From positions 930,001 through 994,000 of the forward strand of contig JAIXMG010000002.1 in NCBI GenBank assembly GCA_025201345.1: a stretch of DNA of 64,000 bases, written 5' to 3'. Below the pieces are notes generated by a model. That model ran no database searches and had not been told where the DNA came from. It saw only the letters and a program-made list of their open reading frames with translations. The number at the start of each line of letters is the position of its first letter. The stretch's first letter is position 1. Of this stretch, positions 24,395-35,781 are shown piece by piece. The stretch comes from Thamnidium elegans (Eukaryota; Mucoromycota; Mucoromycetes; Mucorales; Mucoraceae). The translations under genes were made by a program, and so were the position numbers.

Positions 24395-24699
24395 ATAAGG
24401 TTTCCCCTCTCACCAAAAAAATGGTACCTAATGTGCCCTTTGTTACACCATGGGTAAAAAATAATAATGATAAAACCAATGAGGTGAAATAAAATAATTT
24501 TATTAAGCATTGTTACAATTTATATTTTTTTTCCTGAAATGATTTCAATAAAAAAAGAATAAATAAATACATTTATATATAATAATAATAATAAAAAAAA
24601 AGGGGGGTTAGATAAAGATAATAAAATAAGAAAAGGAAAGAAATAAATTACAAAAGATGGTGGTGGTATAAGAAATATAAAAAGAAGAAGAGAAGAGAT
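24395..24699. other. Convergent 3' region of APC4 and kinesin
   Basis: A 305 bp A/T-rich spacer between two stop codons. It must contain both 3' UTRs; several AATAAA-like stretches are present on either strand. No other feature is seen. Confidence 0.5.
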
Positions 24700-27600
24700 T
24701 TAATCACCGTAAAAAGATCCGCTCATAGCACTAGATGTACGTTCAAGTTCCCATCTTTGTCTGAGATCATCCATACTACTGCTACTATGACGATGAGATA
24801 TTTTTGCTTGTGATGCTCTAGTAGGTGTTTGAGATAAACGAGCAAAGACGTTATGTCCAGTAGGTGTACTAGCTCTGTCAACCATAGTAGATGCACTCAC
24901 CATAGGTGGTCGCTTAAGATGTTGAGGTGTTTGTTGACCTGAAGTTCTTTGGAAAGACATAGAAGGTGTCGGTGCTTCATAGTCGTACTCCATCATATGG
25001 CTCACAGTACTACTTGTATGTGTCATGGGTGTTCCATTAATTCCCTTCAGCGATAATTCTCTTAACGAAGCACGTCTTCTAGCTTGTTGCTGAAGCTGTT
25101 GAGGTTGAGCAGGCGGTTGCAATACAGAAGATGATCTCTTTCTCAAAGAACTTTGGGTAGATGAAATAGTAGAAGGCCCACTTGTATTACCATAAGAGTT
25201 TTGAGAAGAGGAGTAATCAGATTGAAGAGAGGCTCGACGTAAATGACCGCTATGAATAGAAGAGGTGGACGATTCACGGTCGTTGGCATATCGCACAAAT
25301 TCCGCTGGGTTTACCATGGTCATTGGAATAGGAGACTCTGAACCACCTGCACGTTGTTGCCAAGAGAGACGCTTTTGAATCATATTATAGAATCGATCTG
25401 GAGAAGGTGTTAAATCACGTGTAGGATAATTACTGTTGTTGACGCGCATAACACCGCCCTTTTCAGTTAATGCAGCAGGCGCACGTATACCCGTGCTTGT
25501 GGGAGGACGAGTAGGTGACAACATCAAATTGTTTGCATTGTTTGTTGTAGTCGATGCGTAAGTAGGTAAAGTAAGTGGCGAAGGAGGCGGTATAAGGCCT
25601 TCTGATTGAGTGCTGCTTCTTCTTTCAAAACTAGCAGTGGACACAGATGCTTCATCGGGAGATTCTGCCAACATATAATCAGGTTCCGGTGTACCGATCA
25701 TACCTCTTAAACCATCTTCATAAATCTTATCAAAGATAGTGTTACCACTGTTCATGATGTAATCTTCAATCTTGTTATCTAAATGCTCTGCTGACTTGAT
25801 AGTACCATTGTTCTTTTCTTCTAATTTTCTAATTCTACGTTCGTTTTCAACTGTGGTAGCAATGGCAGCACGCTTCATAACAATAAGTGTACGACGTAAA
25901 TCTTGTACGGACTTCTCCAAGTTTTGCATGGTGATTTGTCTGTTACATTCACTCATACGAACATTAGAAATATCATCTACAAGAGCTTCAGTAATACTGC
26001 GACATTCATCAGCTTCTAATGTTTTTAATAATTTGAGAGTAAAATCATAAACCATTTCAGGAGCAGCATTGGAAGGTACATTGAATTGTTCTTCTAAAGC
26101 ATCCATATCTGTCCATTCATCACTAACAGGTGGATCACTAACAATTTCATCAGCGAAAGTCACCTTTCTCTTTTCGTGTAATCTGCCACCATCAGGGGAA
26201 TCAGCAGAGAGTTCATCGGATTCACCAGCAGCTTCTGATTGCAAGGCCTTAATACGAGCAGTCAAATAAGAGATTTCAGCCTCAATTAAATCAATACGCT
26301 CATCAGCTAAATCAATAGCAAGCATATCCATGGGTTCACCAGTTAATTCAGCAGTTTCCTTTTCAGCCATGAAGATACTCTTTCTTTCATCCAAGAGTTC
26401 AATCTTTTCAGAAGAAAGTCTTTCTCTACGGAACAGGATTTGTTCCATCTCAACAATAGCTTGCTTTCCTTGAATAAATTGATACAACATTTTATCAAGA
26501 AGTTGCTTCTTGCGAGCAACACGTACATGGATAGGAATTGGATTCTTTCTTTTACGTACTTGTTGAAAACCAGGTAAGTTACGCATACCACCACGACGAG
26601 CAACTGCAGCAAAACTGCCTCCCATAATATGAGATACTTTACTTAAAAGGAAATCGTCAAGTACACCACCTTCTCGGACAGCCTTTTTAAGCATATCCGT
26701 TAATTGCTTTAATTGACTTGTACTGATCAAAATTTCTTTATCACGACGCTTTAAGGTTAATTTTTGAGCTTCGTGTTCACGTTCCAATCTTGATCTAGCA
26801 TGGTTAACTTCAGTATGTTGTCTTTGTAACTTGGAAATCTTTCGTTCCTGTAAGGCCATTTGTTCGCGGACACGCTCTGTTTCTTGCTTCATACGTTTTA
26901 TCATACGCTTCTTTTCTACCTTGAGTGTTTCAACATTGACACGCAAAGAGCGTAATAAGGACTCATGTTGATTGCGTGTTGATTGCATGGTAGAGATAGT
27001 ACGAGAATAATTACGTTTCAAATCATGAATTTCCAATACAAGTTGCTTCATTTTGTTTTCATAAACATGACGTGTTTCAATTAATTGTTGCTTTTCCTTC
27101 ATTTGCATAGTAACATCAGCACGATTAGGAGCAGCAGCAAAATTAGATTTGGTCTTTGCTAATGCGTGGTCTCGTTCATTTTGAAGTTCAGCTAATTGTG
27201 AGTGTAAGTGCGATACCTTTTCATCAAATTTACGACGCATGAATGAGAATTTTGTTTCTGATTTTTCTAAATGAGATACAAGCTCTTCCTTGACACGAAT
27301 ATCAGATTGAATTTGATGAAGCATACGAACCATTTGAGGGTTTTGCTTTTCGTGACTAGTCATGTTGGCAAATTCATGGCGATGTAAAGTGGAATTCAAG
27401 GATGAAGCAGAAGAAGCTTCTTCATCATCATCGAAAGAAGACTTTGACTTTCTATTGGAAGTTGTAGTTGATTTGTGATCCCAAGAAGGTACAGATAAAG
27501 CTTCAATTTCCATTAATAAATCCAAATCGCGATGCGAATCATCTACAGGTGAAGAAGACGAGGTGTAAACGCCTTCGTCAGATTCTGATCGTTCAATTTG

Positions 27601-30038
27601 ACTTGTTCGTTCGTACATGGCTCTCTCAGCCTTTTCAAACGCTTCAAGTTCATCTTCCCAAGATTGAGTAGCATCTTCCATTGGTTTAATTAAATCAAGT
27701 ACTTCCATACCCTTTTGAATTTCTGCTTTAGCTTTAGCAATACTTTGCTTAATTTCCTCTTCATCGACATCTTCATTGATATAACCTTCGTCTTGATCAT
27801 CATCTTCATCATCTAAATAATTTTTAGGTTGAGAACGATTCTTACGAGAAGTTCTTAGACTGGAACTTTGAGATAAAACAGGGGCTATTCTAACCGAACG
27901 TTTTGTTTTACGTGCAGTGATAGAGGAAGTAACGGTGCTTGAATTAGCCGATGCGTTTCTTGGTCTTCTACCACGTCTTGAGTTTTGTTTGTTGTTGTTG
28001 TTGTTACGACGACGAGATGAAGTAGATAAAGAAGTTTCGGGTTGGTAAAAGGTAGTGCCAGAAAAGGACATGGGTGTGTTTGCACCGGTGTGCATAGCGG
28101 ATTTTGAGTTTTCAATAAAGGTTAAGCGATCGCGTGTATCTGATAATTCATTGGTCAAATCCTGAATGGTCTTTTGATATTGTGCGACTAACGGATGTGT
28201 CTTGACCGAGTTTTGTGATACGGGCACGGTTGCGTCAGCGTCCGCGATAGCGCTGTTACGACGGCTTGTTGTCATGATAAAGTCATCCCCTTCAGCGTGA
28301 TCGTTCATAAACTCGCCTAGCTCCCGTTCCATGACCATGGTATCACGTTCACTCGTAATTTGAATAATATTCGTAGACATATCTTGAATGCGGTCTCTTA
28401 ACCGTGCTACTTCGGAACGTAAAGCACGGACTTCGTCATCCCGCTGATAACTGGAACCGAAAAGGTTGCCACCATTGTTTGTACGAGTATTCATCGATCT
28501 ATTATCTCCTGCTCCTGAAGATTCTGCTCTTACAGAAGCAAGTTCAATACGAAGACGAGCTAACTGAGCACGTAATTGATTGACTTCAATAGAGGAGCCA
28601 GCAAAGTCTTGATTAATGGTAACTCTATTTTTAATATTACGAGCACGGTTAGCATATTTTAAGGTATTGAGTGTTTCCATAAAGTTGGAATCAGAAGGTG
28701 ATACACAAGCCAACATAAGAGTTTGACTGTTACCACCCAACGAATCTTGCAGTAAACGAGTTAATTTACTATCACGATAAGGTACATGTGAGGTACGACG
28801 AGCATCATCACCTAGAGCAGAAATAACATTACCGAGTGCCAATAAACCCGAGTTAATAGAGATACCTTCTCTGGCACGATCTCCTTGAGCATTTGTACGT
28901 TTCAACTTAAAGAAACAAAACAATGGTTAATTTAAAATTTTATAAATATTTACAAAATATTTAGGAAGCTTACTCTTTCAGAACCCGCTAAATCAACAAA
29001 ATGAAATTTACTTGTGATGGAAGGATCTTGATCAGATTTCTGTTGTTTGAGGATGACAGAAAATACCGCATGTGAACGAGAAGAAACAGTATTCATTTCA
29101 GTTGAACCAGTTGTACGACAAAGTGAACCTTTAGCCAAAAATTGTAACAGTTCATCAGGGTTTTCACACTTTTCTTCACGAACACCGCTCCAGTAAATAT
29201 TTCCAGCAACATCTTCACGAATAGTAACTTCGACTGTGGGAACTATATTAGCACCTGTTTTCTTTTTGCTGTGCTGATGATGAGGACTGAGTAAATCGAT
29301 CAATTCTTCATTATATAATTCTAGAAACGATACATAAACTTCGTATTTAAACTCTTGGTTTGATTCGGATCGTTGTTCCAAGTTTCGGAATAGGTCAAGA
29401 ATACAACGTGGTACAATGCCTGTCAAGTTGTACAAATGATGAGTAAAATAAAATAAAAAGGGAGAGTGCACAGGTTGTGTTATGTCTTATTAGTTACCTT
29501 CGTGTTCGGGGTTGGTAGTACTTTCCAGTCCTGTACCCATACTAAAGGTCTTTCCGGAACCTGTTTGTCTATATATTTTTTTATAAGTTACTATTATATA
29601 ATTATTTTTTTTTACTTTTCTTGTATACTTTACCCGTAAGCAAGAATAGTAGCGTTAAAGCTATTTACATGTGTTAACAATCATGAGTATATGTACATTT
29701 CTAACCCCCCTGACTTTATCATCTATTTACCCTTCAATAAACTTTTCTAATAATGGCGATGCCGCTTTTTGATAAACTTCTTGCTGTTCCGAATCATTGT
29801 TAAATACATAATCGTATGTAAATGATTTATCTGTTCCAACTAGAATTTGTGGCTCGTTCGGTATAAAGCTGATACATTCTGTACAGTTTAATAATTGTTC
29901 TTTTTGAGTTAAAGGTCTAACACGAAGACCGACTCTACACGGTTTAAAAAAGAGAAAAAATATATGTAAGTTTCTAATTAAATATAATGATGATGGTAAT
30001 GATGATGATGATGCTAACCTCACTGCTGTTGATGTCAT
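24700..30038 (-). CDS. Kinesin-4 family motor (chromokinesin KIF4/KIF21-like)
   Basis: Six exons (30019-30038, 29731-29934, 29634-29660, 29498-29568, 28974-29419, 24700-28905) give 1657 residues. The N-terminal motor domain (about residues 1-370) holds VGLRVRPL, the P-loop [12 protein letters not shown], the switch I region [12 protein letters not shown], switch [11 protein letters not shown] and [20 protein letters not shown], ending in the neck ([14 protein letters not shown]). These residues place it in kinesin-4. Coiled coil follows ([17 protein letters not shown], long E/K/R-rich stretches to about residue 1100), with acidic patches. The last 350 residues are Ser/Thr/Pro/Gln-rich and look disordered. 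I see no Cys-rich DNA-binding domain of KIF4. The third exon is 27 bases (FNATILAYG), splitting the motor just before the P-loop. Role inferred: microtubule length control in spindle or hyphal growth. Confidence 0.92.
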
Positions 30039-31700
30039 TGCAACGAATTGAGTTTGTTGCTATAATAACTTATTTAACTTTTTTTGCTCGCAAAAAAAAA
30101 AAAAAAAATTAAATCAAATTTAATAGCACCCCTTTTTTAATATAAAAGTAAAAAAAAAAAAGTAAAAAAAAAAGGTATTTGAATAAAGGAAAAAGAGGAA
30201 AAGGGAGAGAAGGAAAAAAAAGAAAGCCAAAAGAAAACTTTTTATTATTACACAAGCTTAGTGACACACGTTGAGCACACGCACATAGCCCGTATTACAA
30301 AAAATGCAAGCTGATCGAGTGATAAAACATCGGACACGGAGCAAAATTATTAGCGTGCCGACTATATTACTAACTGATAACCGCAAAAAAAGTGTCCAAA
30401 GCGCCTCTTTTTTTATGCGGGCATGTATATAAGAGAAACCAACATTCTGTAGGCAATGCATGACTCCCATTATTATCGGATGTATGCGCCCGTGAATTAT
30501 AGACCTTTTCTTCCGATTTCTTGTCTAATTCACTTTTATTCAAACTGATTTGTTTACGACAACATCTTCTTATAGGGATATTTCTTGTTACTATTGGGCA
30601 AAGTTCAGTTTTTTTTTAAACTGTATCGACATTGATGAAAACATCAGTGTCCCAAAGATTTCCATCGTTTTCAGCAGGTATTTGCGTTTAAGTCTTCATT
30701 GTCAGGCGTTCTATATACACAAAAATGCTGATTGATTTATCGTATTATCTCACATACAACATTAACAGCGTTTACAGCATTTACATATGGCTATTCATTC
30801 ACAAGTTTGACGCTTAGTTGATAAAAACTGGTTCAAATCAAATTTGGTCTGGAACTCAGCAAAAGATTCAAACCAATAGGTTTCTCCCGTCCCTGTTGAA
30901 GGTGTATTTTGTTGCACCACTTTTATTTGAAAATGAGTATAGCGCCGATATATTGTCTAATAACCAAACACTTGTAAAGCACATGTATGTACTTTTTTTT
31001 GTCATTGTAAATAAATAAAAATTTGTCCATGTTTTTGTTTTTAAAGCGGGCAAGGTTCCGTAGCAATACTTAATTCTCAAAAGAAAGTTAACTTACGATA
31101 TAGGATTGTATTTAAATCGTAATTCCTGGTTAGTCCATTTATTAGAATTGCATGTGGTAGCCCTAATATCAATAGTTGTTTTTCAAGAAAGTTTAACCAG
31201 TGTAAAACGAGTATGATGACGAAAGCTTTTATTTCGATTTCGGTCGTATAGGTTTTTTTATTAAAAAAAAAATTATTTTAGTGGGCCTTAGCATAAGAAT
31301 ACAACTAAGCCGTATCGAGCTTAATACCTCGATATTCAGGCTGCACACGGCACATCAAACTAGTAATAATACGCTAATATTTTTCTTTATACCTGTTTAT
31401 CGCACAATTGGCAGAAAACAAACACATCCGAATGTTTCAAGAAACTTTTTGTCGTGAGGTTTATCACAGGATTTATAGTGTTACTGGTTTCGTTTTTATT
31501 ATAGCTTTCTATTACTGTATTACGAAGTTATCGAAAGTTGATAGGCGTTTTGCATATCACACCCAGAGAGAAACTTCCAAAAGAAGAAATAATCTGGGCC
31601 TGAATGAGAAAGCGTTGGGTTAGTTAATATTTTAATTTTTCTAATAAACGACAATACCCGTGTACTAAAAAACCAAAGCGATAACTTTGGCGGATTGTTT
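30039..31700. other. Kinesin promoter and unassigned accessory DNA
   Basis: The first 200 bases contain A-rich tracts and should hold the kinesin promoter. The rest has only short, interrupted frames on both strands, none recognisable. It borders the Fanzor-like remnant and may include further decayed mobile DNA. Confidence 0.4.
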
Positions 31701-32660
31701 CCTTTCGAGAAAAGAGTTGGGGGGTATTTTCCTCCCTCCCTTAAATTTAGTAATATTTTTTTAAAGTTTAAGGTCTCGGTTCCATAACTTTCTTTTGCCT
31801 TCATCAATGCATACAATATTCTTGCATTTAATAATTTGTAAATATTACTACTATAAGTTTTAATTATCGCCACTATTATTATTTTACCTAAGTAATCCAT
31901 GATAAGTAACTGTTGGCATCTTCACTCATTTGAAAGGTCGAGGATTAGGAACTGTCTTAAAGATTTCTAAAGCATGTTCACATCTTGGACAGAAAGACGA
32001 AGATTTGTATTCATTGACAAGGTATACGGTAAACCCATTTTTTTTCTGCATAGCAATTAAATTTTTGTTTTTAGTAGGTTTATGAAACTTGGTATTAGGG
32101 GCATACCAGTCTCCAAAAACCAAAATAGCATCTTGACCGAATTTACCTGTTAAATTATGAACCAACTTATTATCATCCTGATAATAAAAAAGTTTACTGG
32201 AAAACTTCAATTTTTGAAAAGGCAAAAGCTGCAAGTTCTCTAAGATCACACTTATCTTCTGTACATAATTGTCTTGTTGTGCCAGCTCGAAAACCTTATT
32301 TTTCTGTTCGTCTTCCAATCTTTTGGTAATATGTGGTTGTTGAAGCATTATTTGTAAGTAATTGTAGTAAACTTCACGTTTAAATGAACGAGTATCTGAT
32401 TCTCGCTCTGGTTGAGGTAAAAAACCACGAATTTTAGCTACAAAAAGGCTTTCATAATAGATATTACACTTTTCATCGACGCGAAACTCAAAAGAGGAGC
32501 CAGGGAAATATACTTCTGTTGGCTTTTGGGATTAATTCCCATAATAACAGTACAAAGTACCGCTTACTGTTGCTCTTGTTTTGACATAACACGTAAACTT
32601 TTTCAGGTTTACTGATTTTGATTCAGTTCCCGAAAGGGTCGCTTCAGTTTCTTTGATGAT
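31700..32660 (-). pseudogene. Fanzor/TnpB-like RuvC nuclease remnant with zinc ribbon (truncated, interrupted)
   Basis: A minus-strand frame runs from about 32655 to 31929, broken once by TAA (near 32534). Visible parts are SSFEFRVDEKCNIYYESLF, SFKREVYYNYLQ, then LVFGDWYAPNTKFHKPTKNK, VYLVNEYKSSSFCPRC and NPRPFK. After a TGA the frame continues VKMPTVTYHGLLR. Beyond more stops, another frame gives CIDEGKRKLWNRDL, and a further shift gives LNFKKILLNLREGG. The order acidic strand (GDW), NEY..S.FCPxC zinc-ribbon half, HGLLR, Cys and WNRD is the C-terminal RuvC/zinc-ribbon layout of eukaryotic TnpB relatives (Fanzor, OrfB_Zn_ribbon). The N-terminal DNA/RNA-binding part is missing or too decayed to see. 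Family call is from motif order, not a search; the stops and shifts are direct observations. Confidence 0.62.
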
Positions 32661-33318
32661 GGCAGGTTACTTTTTCGTGAAAGTCTACAAAGGTTTTGTT
32701 GTCAGTATTATTAGACAAGTTAATAGAAATAATTATTAATTCTATGTACCGTCAGTCTGTCTATTATCAAAGTCTTTTCCTTTCCCCTTCATATATTTAG
32801 ATTATAAAAAAGAAAAAGAAAGTAAAGAGAGGTAGAAAGAAAGTGGTTAATAATAATAAAAAAAAGTAAAGGAAGCGACAAATAAAAAAAAAAAGATTAA
32901 TATGTGAGTAGATTGGTAATTCAAGTATACTTTATCATTAGAAGTTCTTCAAAACACTTATTTTTACAGGCACTAACAGCTATACATAAGGTTAACTATC
33001 TTGTTTAATTAAAGTACTATGGAGCTTTTAAGTAGCAATTATCCTAATCAAATTTTAAAAAAGAAGGGCGAGCACTTTAAATTCGTTTTTGAATGGGTGG
33101 ACTAAATCATGGTTTTCTGTGGTTCTGTAACGTTCGTTTATATAGTATCGATAACTGAAAGGTCTCAACATGCAATTTTGGAAAGTAGTGTTAAGTGTTT
33201 TTTGTCTAGTGTTTTTTTATAAATATCTTTTTATCTCTGATTTTTCTGTAAGTGCGTCTTTTATAAAATAGATATTAAATTTTTTACACTTCAGTACAGT
33301 GCCTCCACCCCCCCCCCC
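32661..33318. other. Unassigned A/T-rich DNA beside the Fanzor-like remnant
   Basis: Purine-rich stretches (AAAGAAAAAGAAAG near 32810) and short frames only; none recognised. A run of eleven or more C lies at about 33305-33317, just before the tandem-repeat tract. Confidence 0.35.
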
Positions 33319-33492
33319 AAATTTCGCTTTTCAAAATATCAAATTCGCTTTTTACTCAGACTCAAATTCGTCAAAGTTCGTTTTGAAAATAGTCCAAATT
33401 CGCTTTTGCATAGCTCAAAGTTCGTTTTTGCATAGCTCAAAGTTCGCTTTTGTTTTCAATCAAATTCGCTTTGGTCAAAGTGAAGTTCACAC
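33319..33492. repeat. Degenerate tandem repeat, unit about 13-25 bases
   Basis: The motif CAAATTCGCTTTT / CAAAGTTCGTTTT recurs at least eight times. Two copies share the longer unit TGCATAGCTCAAAGTTCG. It is non-coding as far as I can see. Confidence 0.85.
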
Positions 33493-33556
33493 TTTCATTT
33501 AACAGCTTAAATAGTCTAGAGGTCCTCAAAGCAATTTTTTTTTCAAGGTAATTCTA

Positions 33557-33610
33557 GGTGACGGATTGGTGACGATTATGAAAATGTGATGACGGATTGG
33601 TGACGGATTG
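33557..33610. repeat. Short tandem repeat of TGACGGATTGG
   Basis: GGTGACGGATTGGTGACG is followed by a 14-base spacer and then GATGACGGATTGGTGACGGATTG. Four TGACG(G/A)TT units in 54 bases are clear by eye. Confidence 0.8.
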
Positions 33611-33703
33611 TTTCTTTTTTTCCTATGCCACTTTCCAATACAACATTGCAAATTAATCTTCAGCTAAAAATAAAACTAGATTACTTAAAGGACTTATTCA
33701 AGT

Positions 33704-34153
33704 ATGGCAAAAGGTTTAGAAAGATTCAAATTACTATTTAAATTTTGGACAAAGAAATGTTTTTTGTTGACTGCGGATGCTGTATCCAATCATTTCCAAA
33801 AAGCAACATTAAATCCTATGGCAGCACTCGGTTACTTTATTTCGCTCCACACAATGAATCAAGTACCTTAACAACATTGGAGAGACCCGACGTTAGCATT
33901 AGTATTCCGTATTGTAGATAATATCTTGGCAAAGGAAAATAATGATATGATACTCAAATCAGATACCAGATACTTTTTAAGTCAAGTGAAAAGAAATCTG
34001 GAGAAGATTATTGAAGATAGCAAGAATCAAGGAACTAGCAGTAAAAGAAAAACAATGATCCAGGCTGAAGAAGGGTTTTTCTCGATTAAACAGATCGATA
34101 GCTTTATCCTTATCTTGTTATATACAGTACTTATTCTTGAACTGATTCTGTAA
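33704..34153 (+). pseudogene. Broken ORF, not recognised
   Basis: A single frame from ATG 33704 to 34153 has one internal TAA near 33869. It spells MAKGLERFKLLFKFW up to HTMNQVP before the stop, then resumes in the same frame with HWRDPTLALVFRIVDNIL, LKSDTRYFLSQVKRNLEKI and a hydrophobic end. The composition looks protein-like on both sides of the stop, which suggests one lost gene. I do not recognise the family. It lies between tandem repeats and a transposase scrap, so mobile DNA is possible. Confidence 0.4.
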
Positions 34154-34516
34154 TTGAACACGGCTGTAAGTCTTCTCCTCTCTGTTTATAGACGTCATAA
34201 TTCGGTTCAGCAAGGTGAAAGTAAGTGCCAACTGTTTTAATACATGTCCTCCTACCACACAAACTATTGACCGAATGTTTAGCATCTGACATCTAGCCCA
34301 CGACAAAAATATGTTGTATGGTTACAGCTTGTAAAAAAAAAACTAGACAATGATAATAATCGTTTAGAAATTTTGGTAGATTATATACAACAAACGTGTG
34401 CAATATACTTAATTAACAAGATAAGCATGTCAATAATATTGAGCTCTTAAAGGCAGTATGACAGACGGTATCAAGTAGATCAGCTGGCAGAGAATAGAAA
34501 GAAAGATTAAAAGTAC
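34154..34516. other. Unassigned DNA between broken ORF and transposase scrap
   Basis: No intact frame. It may hold earlier parts of the Tc1/mariner-like element, but no catalytic Asp motif can be identified with confidence. Confidence 0.3.
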
Positions 34517-34630
34517 GTATATCTTCCAGAATTAAACCCTATTAGGCAATTATGGGCTGTAATCAACTTATGGAGACTTAGCTGGTTAATATTACTCAGC
34601 ATCCTAAAAATCGTTTCAAGAACTGCTTAA
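34517..34630 (+). pseudogene. Tc1/mariner (DDE) transposase fragment
   Basis: The frame VYLPELNPIRQLWAVIN matches the last block of Tc1/mariner transposases, where the pattern is YxPxLNPIExxW. The family's catalytic third acidic residue follows NPI; here that place is Arg, so the fragment is inactive even apart from its truncation. It ends at TAA 34628-34630. The upstream catalytic residues are not visible. Confidence 0.55.
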
Positions 34631-34749
34631 ATAAAGTTTCTTATTTAAATAAAGCGTTCCATTATTTTCGAAGTGTTTATATTGAGACAAAAGTCTGACT
34701 TTAAAAAATTGTTGTCGAACGTTTTACAGGACATATATTTATTTATATG

Positions 34750-34757
34750 TGACGTGG
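34750..34757 (+). promoter_or_regulatory. TGACGTGG element upstream of YIP1
   Basis: TGACGTGG is the core recognised by ATF6/XBP1/Hac1-type bZIP factors (UPRE-like). It is 63 bases upstream of the YIP1 start. Binding is inferred only. Confidence 0.35.
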
Positions 34758-34819
34758 TGAAGATTGTGCTGTAACTCTTTTTCTTCTTTTTATTTTCCTC
34801 CTTCAACTAAAATAAGAAT

Positions 34820-35663
34820 ATGGCTGCTAGACAACCAGTTCATTCTGTACTCTTTGACAATAGTCAAGATACTAATCAATATTACGGACAACAACCATCT
34901 TCTCAAACTGGTGGAGATGGATTACAATTTTATGCCTCTACCTACGGAGATCAATACAGTGCCAACACAAATGCAAACTATTATAGTAGCCCACCTACTG
35001 GAGATATGCGTGCTTCTAATTACGACTATACATCTGGATCATCTGGGTCTTTTTGGAGCGCGTTCGGTACAGGTGGATTTGCTGATGAACCGCCTTTACT
35101 AGAAGAACTTGGATTAAACTTCGGACACATCAAGACAAAGGTTTGATTTATTTATTTTATGTTAGAGTGTATATGTATTAACTATATCGAGTTGTATATA
35201 TATATAGAGTTTAGCTGTATTAAATCCTTTCCGTACTGTACCTCATACTATTATGGACGATACTGATTTAGCAGGTCCCCTTTTGTTCATATTTTTATTT
35301 GGAACATTTTTATTATTATCAAGAAAAGCACACTTTGGATATATTTATGGTGTTGGTGTTATGGGAGTTGTATCGATTTACCTTATTTTAAATATGATGA
35401 GTGAGAATGGTATTGATTTTTCGAGAACTGCAAGCGTATTAGGGTATTGTCTTTTACCAATGGTCATGTTGAGTGGATTTAGTGTTGTATTAAAATTGGA
35501 TAATATCATTGGAACTGCTTTAACGGTCATTAGTATCTTGTGGTGTACTTATTCTAGCTCTGGTATGTTCTCTAGTGTACTTCATTTAAATGAACAACGT
35601 TTATTAGTTGCGTATCCTGTTGGTCTCTTTTACGCCTGTTTCGCTTTAATGACCTTCTTTTAA
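34820..35663 (+). CDS. YIP1: YIP1 family ER-Golgi membrane protein
   Basis: Two exons (34820-35140 and 35208-35663) encode 258 residues. The N-terminal half is hydrophilic, rich in Asn, Gln, Ser, Tyr and Gly (SSQTGGDGLQFYAS). It leads to the conserved EPPLLEELGLNFGHI motif found in Yip1/YIPF5. After the junction, SLAVLNPFRTV and DLAGPLLF precede about five membrane helices, with GYIYGVGVMG and GYCLLPMV as family hallmarks. Yip1 acts with Yif1 and Rab GTPases in COPII vesicle transport from the ER to the Golgi. The intron is 67 bp and ends in a TA-rich tract. The next gene starts only 118 bp downstream. Confidence 0.94.
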
Positions 35664-35781
35664 AAAAATACATGTACACACTTAATATCCCCTCCGCTTG
35701 TGATGTAATAAAAATAAAAATAAAAAAAAAATCTTGTGTCAAAAAAATCTTCTCCCTTTTTCTTTTACCTCAAACAACAAA

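Noticed and set aside
30800..30880. Possible tRNA T-arm (GGTTCAAATC near 30830)
   Set aside because: No matching acceptor stem, anticodon arm or D-arm could be drawn around it.
33010..33110. Mini-ORF MELLSSNYPNQILKKKGE
   Set aside because: Only 29 codons, without recognisable relatives or splice-linked continuation.
33319..33492. CRISPR-like array
   Set aside because: Units are degenerate and adjacent, with no unique spacers of constant size, and the genome is eukaryotic.
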